From: Terriglobales bacterium
GTDB lineage: Bacteria > Acidobacteriota > Terriglobia > Terriglobales > Acidobacteriaceae
Direction: 5' to 3'
Assembly: GCA_035487355.1 (NCBI GenBank)
Contig: DATHMF010000039.1
Span: 1 to 36,830, forward strand
DNA length: 36,830 nucleotides
Shown here: positions 30,703 to 36,830 of the stretch, one piece after another
Position numbering within the stretch: position 1 is the first letter of the stretch
Layout: each line of letters begins with the position of its first letter
Translations under genes and position numbers: made by a program
The notes under the pieces: generated by a model
Database searches by the model: none
What the model saw: only the letters and a program-made list of their open reading frames with translations
Told to the model about the DNA's origin: nothing

Positions 30703-31151
30703 TGCCTGCTCAGACTTTCCATGACTAGAGCGGCTTCCTGTAGTTTTGCGATTTCTTTCTCCGGCAGTCTCCGAATCACAGCGGCGAGCGCCTCCACCCG
30801 CCGCCTGCGGCCCTCCTGCATGATGTGAATGCCTTTCTCAGTCGCCTGAATCACGACTGCGCGGCGGTCCTGCTGATTGATCTTTGTGCGCACCAGTTTG
30901 GACCGCAGCAGGCCGGCGACAATCCGGCTCATGGTCGGGGGCTTGACCTGCTCAGCTTCGGCCAATTCAGCCAGCGATCGGGGCCCGGCAAATACCAAGA
31001 CCGACAGCGCCGACAATTGCGCCGGGCCGATGCCGCTCTCCTGGTCGCGAATCCGCAGCCGCCGCAGCAAGTGAATGGCCGCCGAGTGCAGACGGTCGGC
31101 CGCTTCCAGGGCCTCGCGGTCGGGGGATTTATTTTTGTTTGCGGATTGCAT
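30696..31151 (-). CDS. MarR-family transcriptional regulator
   Basis: A 151-residue winged-helix regulator. The dimerisation helix RLHSAAIHLLRRLRIRDQE precedes the wHTH core: LSALSVLVFAGPRSLAELAEAEQVKPPTMSRIVAGLLRSKLVR, with the wing TKINQQDRRAVVIQATEKG. It should bind DNA as a dimer and release on binding a small molecule. The gene is divergent from the VOC gene, and the 84-bp gap contains two almost identical 13-bp dyads that are likely its operators. Downstream, after 64 bp, comes hemX, so read-through into the hem genes is possible. Confidence 0.93.
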   Translation of the reverse strand: MQSANKNKSPDREALEAADRLHSAAIHLLRRLRIRDQESGIGPAQLSALSVLVFAGPRSLAELAEAEQVKPPTMSRIVAGLLRSKLVRTKINQQDRRAVVIQATEKGIHIMQEGRRRRVEALAAVIRRLPEKEIAKLQEAALVMESLSRQA

Positions 31152-31158
31152 CTATTAA

Positions 31159-31207
31159 TTAGCTATGCTAACTTATTTAGTTAGTTATGCTAATTACTTT
31201 AGCATAG
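31159..31207. promoter_or_regulatory. probable MarR operators
   Basis: TTAGCTATGCTAA (31159-31171; dyad TTAGC-TAT-GCTAA) and TTAGTTATGCTAA (31181-31193) differ at one base and lie 22 bp apart, two helical turns. An inverted partial copy TTAGCATAG is at 31199-31207. All fall between the divergent marR and VOC starts, the usual place for an autoregulated MarR operator. Confidence 0.65.
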
Positions 31208-31235
31208 AGAATCTTAAATATAACGAGGTGAAGCC

Positions 31236-31631
31236 ATGACAACCCAGGCACCTTCCAGCGGAATCGCTATCACGCAAATCGGCCAGATCGCCGTCAATGT
31301 ACATGACACCAACCGTGCGGTTGAGTTCTACCGTGACATCCTCGGACTTAAGCTGCTCTTCACCGCCGGACGCCTGGCCTTCTTCGATTGCGGCGGCGTT
31401 CGTCTGATGTTGAGCCCGCCCGAACGGCCTGAGTTCGATCATCCCGCTTCGATCCTCTACTTCAAAGTTGCGGACATTAAAGCAGCCCATGCTCGCCTGG
31501 TGGAACGCAACGTAAAGACCGAGAGCGAACCGCATGTCGTGGCCAGAATGCCAGACCATGACCTGTGGCTGGCCGACTTTCGCGACTCCGAAGGTAATAT
31601 CATGGCATTCATGTCGGAAGTTCGGCACTGA
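31236..31631 (+). CDS. VOC-family protein (glyoxalase/dioxygenase-like)
   Basis: A 131-residue VOC protein: ITQIGQIAVNVHDTNRAVEFYRDILGLKLLF, then the second beta-alpha-beta unit SILYFKVADIKAAHARLVERNV and the end LADFRDSEGNIMAFMSE. The terminal Glu and several His positions could bind a metal, but the exact ligands are unsure (the first-strand position is Asn/Val rather than His). The fold covers glyoxalases, dioxygenases and antibiotic-binding proteins. GAGGTG precedes the ATG by seven bases. Divergent control by the adjacent MarR suggests a detoxification role, by inference. Confidence 0.88.
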   Translation: MTTQAPSSGIAITQIGQIAVNVHDTNRAVEFYRDILGLKLLFTAGRLAFFDCGGVRLMLSPPERPEFDHPASILYFKVADIKAAHARLVERNVKTESEPHVVARMPDHDLWLADFRDSEGNIMAFMSEVRH

Positions 31632-31677
31632 GTCGCTGTCTCGAAGATTTTGAAAGCCGGGTGCTCTGAGATTTCAG

Positions 31678-33030
31678 CTACTTGCGCAGCGTTCCTTTCG
31701 GTGGCAACTTTTCTCCCAGGGCCAACCTCATGTTGGCAAAGTCGATCGTGACGCTGCGAAAGTTCCCCATCAGGTCACGACCCAGATTGCCATAGCACTT
31801 CTCGAGGATGATTCCCATCGGCTTGGTCATCACGGGGACGCGATCGAGCGTGGCCTCGGCTTCCCCAACTGTGAACACTGCCTGCCGCAGATAGTACGTA
31901 TCAACTTTCTTCTGGCCCCCTGCCCCGGCGATGCCAAAAGATTCCTTCTTCAGAGACACAAATATCGAGGAGAATTCCCGATAATACCGCTCAAAGAACA
32001 TGGACCTGGCGGCGCCCGTATCGAATGAAAACAGGAGCTTGCGACCGCTGACCGTGGACTCCAGCAGCGGCGTCATTTCGTTCATAAACAGCCTGCCGCC
32101 TGAGGTCGCTTGCGCGGCCGCCACACCGGCATCCAACTCTCCGTCGCTCGTAAACGTTATTCTGCCGAGCGCCTCAAACACCGGATACCCAAGAACTGCA
32201 TCAATTCTGTAACGCCTGAACGCCCCCGCCGGGAGCTCGAGGCTGTCGTCATCAAGTACGAGCAACACCACATTGTGAACCGATGCCGCACCCAACTTCA
32301 GCTCCGGCAAGATCGCGACGTGCAGATGGTTTTCAGCCCCTGTGATGCCCTGGGTTTGCGCCTCTTCCTTGGATATCTGCAACCTGAGCCGTCGCGCGAA
32401 GCTGGCGGTGACGACCGAGAAGTTCGCACCGGTATCAAGAACCCAGGAAGCCTTAACGCCGTTCACCGTAAGCTCGGCATCAATCGTACCCAGTGAGCTG
32501 CGGTGGGTGGGAACTCGCACAGGGCCATCAATAGAGACGCTCTGCGGCGGCGCGTCCTGCAGTAATCTGGCAGTGTTGTAGCCATCCTCAACGTCCTGTA
32601 GTTCAACTTTATCGAGTTGCTCGCTGAAGTGTTTCAGCAGCTCTTGGTACGTAGCGGTCGCATCCGCGTAGCGGTAGGACTTAACATAATCGTCAGCGAG
32701 CGTGGATAGAGCAACCGCAGTCCGCGTCGGATTTCGAGTCTTGATCGCCGGCAGTGATCGCTGCAACAACGGGATCGACTCCGCAGCCCGGCCTTCCCGG
32801 TTCGCCAGCACTCCGGCAAAGTAATCATGCTCGGCACCCGCTGCAACCGTGTCTAGCGCTGCTTCCAGCTCTTCGTATCTCAGCTCTTTCACATCCACAT
32901 CGAGCGCGGTGGTTGATTGAGGCAGTGTGGCGGGCTGGTGGATCGAAGGATTAACAGTCTGTTGGGCAAACGCCGCTGCCGAAACGAAAACCGCAATACT
33001 GGCAAGAAACAGCCCGGACTTGAGCGCCAT
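31678..33030 (-). CDS. secreted retropepsin-like aspartyl protease with two DTG motifs
   Basis: A 450-residue protein with a signal peptide (1-22, AFA-QQ). Residues 45-150 are helical and TPR-like. Two retropepsin-like units follow: LTVNGVKASWVLDTGANFSVV (Asp199) through VLGYPVFEALGRITF, and VSGRKLLFSFDTGAARSMF (Asp337) through NLGRDLMGNFRSVTIDFANMRLAL. Each has the DTG loop and a later hydrophobic-Gly element. Retropepsins usually work as homodimers with one DTG per chain; two in one chain could form an intramolecular active site, as in pepsins. It converges with no close partner and is divergent from mutS. Confidence 0.85.
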   Translation of the reverse strand: MALKSGLFLASIAVFVSAAAFAQQTVNPSIHQPATLPQSTTALDVDVKELRYEELEAALDTVAAGAEHDYFAGVLANREGRAAESIPLLQRSLPAIKTRNPTRTAVALSTLADDYVKSYRYADATATYQELLKHFSEQLDKVELQDVEDGYNTARLLQDAPPQSVSIDGPVRVPTHRSSLGTIDAELTVNGVKASWVLDTGANFSVVTASFARRLRLQISKEEAQTQGITGAENHLHVAILPELKLGAASVHNVVLLVLDDDSLELPAGAFRRYRIDAVLGYPVFEALGRITFTSDGELDAGVAAAQATSGGRLFMNEMTPLLESTVSGRKLLFSFDTGAARSMFFERYYREFSSIFVSLKKESFGIAGAGGQKKVDTYYLRQAVFTVGEAEATLDRVPVMTKPMGIILEKCYGNLGRDLMGNFRSVTIDFANMRLALGEKLPPKGTLRK

Positions 33031-33155
33031 AAGCGGTCATTCTACACAGTTCTTGCAATAACGCCGCGCACCCTAGACGGAATGACGCTGAGATGAGCAA
33101 GGGTCTTTGGGCCGGCTTGCATTTTGTCCGACGACACACGAAACTAATCAGTCTG

Positions 33156-35816
33156 ATGACCGAGCCCACCACTCCGCTGATGCGGCAGTACACCGCGATC
33201 AAGAAAGAGCATCCCAATGCTCTGCTTTTTTTCCGGCTGGGGGATTTTTACGAGCTTTTCTTTGACGATGCGGTCACTGCCTCGCGCGAGCTGCAAATAA
33301 CGCTGACCTCGCGCAACAAGGAAAAAGGCATTGCCATTCCCATGTGCGGCGTGCCCTATCACGCCGCTGAGAACTACATTGCCAAGCTCATCCGCAAAGG
33401 GTTCAAGGTCGCCATCTGCGAGCAGATGGAAGACGCGCGCCTGGCCAAAACACTGGTGCGTCGCGAGGTCACGCGTGTAGTCACGCCGGGCACGGCGGCG
33501 GATTCGTCGCTGAATTCGGAAGAAAATAATTTTCTTGCGGCCATCAGCCGTAGTAAAGATGTAGCCGGCTTTGCCGCGCTCGATCTTTCTACAGGCGAGT
33601 TTCGCGCGACAGAATTCTCCGGCGCAGACGCCGAGCGCCGTATTTTGGAAGAGTTGCAGCAGCTTCGTCCGCGCGAGATTCTCTACGCCTCTTCCCTGCC
33701 GCTATTTGACCGCGCTGGCCAAACCCAGGAGAAAGACAAAGAGACCGCCGACTTGCAATCTGCGCTCACTAACGAACGCTGGCGTGTTGCTTTCACTCCC
33801 CTGGACGATTGGGTCTTCGCTCCCGACCACGCCATTCCTCTAGTGGAAAATCATTTCGGCGTGCTGTCGCTTGAAGGCTTCGGATTGGCCGGGCGCTCAG
33901 CCGCAGCAGCAGCCGCAGGAGCGGTGCTGCACTACATCCGCGAGACGCAGCGCGGCACATTGGAACACGTGGACCGCATCGGCTACTACGAGCGCCAGAA
34001 CTGCCTGGTGCTGGATGCGGTCACAGTTCGCAACCTGGAATTAACTGAACCAATCTTCGGTGCAACCGGCGAAGGCGAAGAGGTCACGCTATTCCGCGCT
34101 CTTGACGCGACGATTACTCCCATGGGCAAGCGCCTGCTTCGCGCCTGGATGCTCCGCCCCAGCGTGGACCGGGAAGAGATCAACCAGCGGCTGAATGCCG
34201 TTGAAGCTCTGGTGCGCGAGACCGTGCATCGCGAGGAGCTGCGCCGTTCGCTCGACGGCATCTTTGATATAGAGCGCCTGCTGAGCCGGGTCACGCTGGA
34301 AGCAGCCAATCCGCGCGACCTGCTGGCGCTGGCTTCTTCTCTCGCACGTCTGCCAGGGGTGCGCGCAATCCTGAAGAATTTCCCCGCCGCGCGTTTGCAA
34401 ACCCTGCTGAACTTGATGGATGAGCTGGCTGATATCCGCCAGCGCATCGAATCCACGATTACCCCCGAGCCGCCGCTGACCTTTGCCGATGGCGGCGTGA
34501 TCGCCGCTGGAGTAGATGCTGCTCTCGACGAACTGCGTGACCTGAGCCGCAACTCACGACAATACGTCGCACAGATCGAAGAGCGTGAACGCCAGCGCAC
34601 CGGCATTAATTCTCTCAAGGTTAAATTCAATTCGGTCTTCGGCTATTACATTGAAATCTCGAAAGCCAATCTGCATTTAGCGCCCACCAACTACGAGCGC
34701 AAGCAGACGCTGGTCAACGCCGAGCGCTTCACCACGCCCGAGTTGAAGCAATACGAAGCAAAAATTCTCGACGCCCAGGAAAAGATCGTAGAAATCGAGC
34801 GCCGCATCTTCGCCGAGCTGCGCTCGTTTATCGCGGGTGAGGCGCGGCGCATCCGGCAAACCGCTCTGGCCTTGGCGGAAGTAGATGTCCTGGCCTCGCT
34901 CGGATACATCGCCGCCAACCGTGGCTACTGCCGCCCGCAATTCGATGAGAGTGGCGAAATTGAAATCGTCGAAGGCCGTCATCCTGTAGTCGAGGCCCAG
35001 GAGCTGGGCCGCGCCGCCCGTTTTGTTCCCAACGATCTGTTCCTGAATTCAGGCTCGCACTCCATCCTGCTCATCACCGGCCCTAACATGGGCGGCAAGA
35101 GCACATATTTGCGACAGACGGCGTTGATCGTTCTCATGGCACAGATGGGCTCGTTTGTCCCTGCTCGCTCGGTGCGTCTGAGTGTGGTGGACCGCATCTT
35201 CACTCGCATCGGCGCCAGCGACAACCTGGCCCGCGGACGTTCGACCTTTATGGTCGAGATGACCGAGAGCGCCGCTATTCTCAACACCGCCACGCCGCGC
35301 TCGCTGATTTTGCTCGACGAGATCGGACGCGGCACCTCCACCTATGACGGATTAGCCATCGCCTGGGCCGTAGTGGAATACATTCATGCTCACGCGCAAG
35401 CCAAGACGCTATTTGCCACACACTATCACGAGCTGACCGAACTCGCCGAGCGCCTCTCTGGCGTAAAGAATTTTCATGTCACTGTAAAGGAGAGCGCCAC
35501 CGGTGTGACCTTCCTGAAAAAGGTGGAGAGTGGTGCTGCCAACCGAAGTTACGGCATCGAGGTGGCCCGCCTGGCAGGCTTGCCGGCCGAGGTCATCAGT
35601 CGCGCACGCGAAATTCTTGCTGAGCACGAGAGCGCCGAGCACGCTTTGAGCGAATCACTGGCGCCAGGCGATTCCGAATCTTCCACCGTGCAACTGACCA
35701 TGTTCACTCCGCTCTCGCAGAAGATTGTTGACCGGCTCAAAGCCGCCGACCTGAACCAACTCACGCCTCTGGAAGCGCTCAACCTGCTGCATGAGCTGAA
35801 AAAGAATTTGGAGTGA
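33156..35816 (+). CDS. mutS: DNA mismatch repair protein MutS
   Basis: An 886-residue MutS from ATG 33156, where [20 protein letters not shown] fits the family's N-terminus; the frame also allows ATG 33093 (907 residues). The mismatch-reading motif is intact: GDFYELF with Phe31 and Glu33. The connector, lever and clamp domains follow. The ABC-type ATPase has Walker [11 protein letters not shown] (about 640), the signature [12 protein letters not shown] and the ATHYHEL His switch, ending with the helix-turn-helix and C-terminal tail. It recognises mismatches and recruits MutL; no mutL is in view. It is divergent from the protease gene and followed after 76 bp by nagZ-like. Confidence 0.96.
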   Translation: MTEPTTPLMRQYTAIKKEHPNALLFFRLGDFYELFFDDAVTASRELQITLTSRNKEKGIAIPMCGVPYHAAENYIAKLIRKGFKVAICEQMEDARLAKTLVRREVTRVVTPGTAADSSLNSEENNFLAAISRSKDVAGFAALDLSTGEFRATEFSGADAERRILEELQQLRPREILYASSLPLFDRAGQTQEKDKETADLQSALTNERWRVAFTPLDDWVFAPDHAIPLVENHFGVLSLEGFGLAGRSAAAAAAGAVLHYIRETQRGTLEHVDRIGYYERQNCLVLDAVTVRNLELTEPIFGATGEGEEVTLFRALDATITPMGKRLLRAWMLRPSVDREEINQRLNAVEALVRETVHREELRRSLDGIFDIERLLSRVTLEAANPRDLLALASSLARLPGVRAILKNFPAARLQTLLNLMDELADIRQRIESTITPEPPLTFADGGVIAAGVDAALDELRDLSRNSRQYVAQIEERERQRTGINSLKVKFNSVFGYYIEISKANLHLAPTNYERKQTLVNAERFTTPELKQYEAKILDAQEKIVEIERRIFAELRSFIAGEARRIRQTALALAEVDVLASLGYIAANRGYCRPQFDESGEIEIVEGRHPVVEAQELGRAARFVPNDLFLNSGSHSILLITGPNMGGKSTYLRQTALIVLMAQMGSFVPARSVRLSVVDRIFTRIGASDNLARGRSTFMVEMTESAAILNTATPRSLILLDEIGRGTSTYDGLAIAWAVVEYIHAHAQAKTLFATHYHELTELAERLSGVKNFHVTVKESATGVTFLKKVESGAANRSYGIEVARLAGLPAEVISRAREILAEHESAEHALSESLAPGDSESSTVQLTMFTPLSQKIVDRLKAADLNQLTPLEALNLLHELKKNLE

Positions 35817-35892
35817 GTGCATCTAGAATGGCACGCCTCATTCTTTGCGGCTTGCAACTTGCGGCCTTACGCTGTTTTACAATCATTCCTTC

Positions 35893-36830
35893 ATGAACCT
35901 CACTTCTCTTCGCCAGCAAGTCGGCCAGCTTCTTATCATGGGCTTTGAAGCAATTTCGTTTGAGCCCAATCTCGAGAACATGCTCAAAGAGTGGCAGCCC
36001 TCTGGCGTAATTTTGTTCGCACGCAATATGGAATCTGCGCAGCAGACGCACGCGCTGCTGGCAGCGTGCCGAAAAACCGTCTCCATCCACCCGTTTCTCT
36101 GTGTGGACATGGAAGGCGGCGCCGTAGATCGCCTCAAAAAAATCATGGCTCCGGCCCCCTCCGCCGCCTCGGTTTTTGCCTCTGGGGAAAAACCCTGGTT
36201 TGCTCGCCACGGAAAGCTGATCGGGGCCGAATGCCATGCGCTAGGATTTAACACTGACTTTGCTCCCGCGCTCGATCTCGCCTTTGAAGCCTCGCGTCCG
36301 GTGTTGGGCTCACGCGTAGTTTCGTCCGATCCTAAGAAGGCTATCGGCTATGCGCGTTCTTTTCTGCGCGGCCTGCAGAGCGCGGGCGTGTTGGGTTGCG
36401 GCAAACACTTTCCCGGATTGGGAGAAGGCACGCTCGATACCCATAACGAGCTTGCTGTAATTCAAAAACCCTGGGAGGCTCTATGGGAACAGGACCTCCT
36501 ACCCTACCGCCTGCTCCGCCGCAAACTACCGTTCGTAATGGTGGGACACGCCAACTATCCCGCCGTGACCGGCGACAAACTCCCCGCCTCCATCTCTTAT
36601 AAATGGATGACAGGAATCCTGCGCAACAAGCTTGGTTACCGGGGATTGATCGTCTCCGATGACCTGGAAATGGGCGCGGTTCTGGCTCTCGGTTCCATCG
36701 AACTGACCGCAGTCGAGAGCATTCGCGCCGGAGCCGATATCATCCTGGTCTGCCGTCAGGCAGAGATGGTGCACCGCGCCTGTCAGGGCCTGGTGAAAGA
36801 AGCGGAACGCGACCCTGCATTCGCCCGCCG
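35893..36830 (+). CDS. family 3 glycoside hydrolase, NagZ-like (runs off right edge)
   Basis: The frame is open from ATG 35893 to the window end: 312 codons and no stop. It has no signal peptide, as expected for cytosolic NagZ. GH3 beta-N-acetylhexosaminidase hallmarks are visible: VDMEGGAVDRL, LGFNTDFAPALDL, GKHFPGLGEGTLDTHNEL (H172 and D182-T-H184, the His/Asp acid-base region) and GLIVSDDLEMGAV (catalytic Asp256). VDxEGG here replaces the usual DQEGG. It should split GlcNAc from anhydroMurNAc-peptides in wall recycling, or a related substrate. The GlcNAc-binding residues beyond the core cannot be checked without the C-terminus. Confidence 0.88.
   Translation, partial: MNLTSLRQQVGQLLIMGFEAISFEPNLENMLKEWQPSGVILFARNMESAQQTHALLAACRKTVSIHPFLCVDMEGGAVDRLKKIMAPAPSAASVFASGEKPWFARHGKLIGAECHALGFNTDFAPALDLAFEASRPVLGSRVVSSDPKKAIGYARSFLRGLQSAGVLGCGKHFPGLGEGTLDTHNELAVIQKPWEALWEQDLLPYRLLRRKLPFVMVGHANYPAVTGDKLPASISYKWMTGILRNKLGYRGLIVSDDLEMGAVLALGSIELTAVESIRAGADIILVCRQAEMVHRACQGLVKEAERDPAFAR

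Noticed and set aside
1..36830. tRNA, rRNA, CRISPR, transposase or prophage genes
   Set aside because: Reading both strands, I saw no cloverleaf-like segment with a T-loop, no regularly spaced array, and no transposase, integrase or phage-structural protein.

Overview
The window looks like a piece of chromosome from an Acidobacteriota (Terriglobia-like) bacterium. This is inferred from the moderately GC-rich coding sequence, secreted TPR, S9-peptidase and TonB_C-like proteins, HemQ together with an early-heme gene run, small CxxC proteins, and intergenic spaces full of short hairpins and degenerate repeats. It is not proven by any marker gene. I see no tRNA, rRNA, CRISPR array, transposase or prophage gene.

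Layout. 1-2.5 kb: a partial protein built of 19-residue helical repeats, a stand-alone CuA-type copper lipoprotein, an ECF sigma factor with its overlapping zinc-finger anti-sigma candidate, and small CxxC proteins. 2.6-9.7 kb: a GAF-GAF-degenerate GGDEF protein, a secreted M48 metalloprotease with a clear terminator, an inositol-3-phosphate synthase, an SDR oxidoreductase, a DedA membrane protein and two small proteins. 9.9-13.4 kb: a secreted PPC-like protein, HemQ, endonuclease III, an overlooked 58-residue ORF and a methyltransferase. 14-17.3 kb: a secreted S9 prolyl-oligopeptidase-type peptidase and a secreted TPR protein.

17.3-23.6 kb holds the most unusual region: five minus-strand genes with gaps of 48 bp or less. 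In transcription order they encode a lipoprotein fusing a solute-binding domain to a VWA domain, a membrane-anchored paralogue of that solute-binding domain, a PspA/IM30 protein, a two-TM coiled-coil protein, and an AAA+ ATPase whose start overlaps the preceding stop. No ABC permease or transport ATPase is present. I infer an envelope-spanning sensing or remodelling system: periplasmic binding and VWA modules outside, PspA, coiled coil and AAA+ engine inside.

23.6-24.55 kb is a gene-free repeat cluster. 24.6-26.5 kb has a methyltransferase and a secreted TonB_C-like protein. 26.5-31.15 kb carries a minus-strand run marR-hemX-hemA-hemC-hemD; hemX/hemA and hemA/hemC overlap by a few bases. Together with hemQ 15 kb away, this suggests glutamate-to-uroporphyrinogen synthesis from one locus and a coproporphyrin-type route to heme. 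The MarR gene is divergent from a VOC-family gene, and their shared 84-bp gap holds two near-identical palindromes. 31.6-36.8 kb encodes a secreted protease with two retropepsin-like DTG motifs, MutS, and the start of a family 3 glycosidase (NagZ-like) that runs off the right edge.
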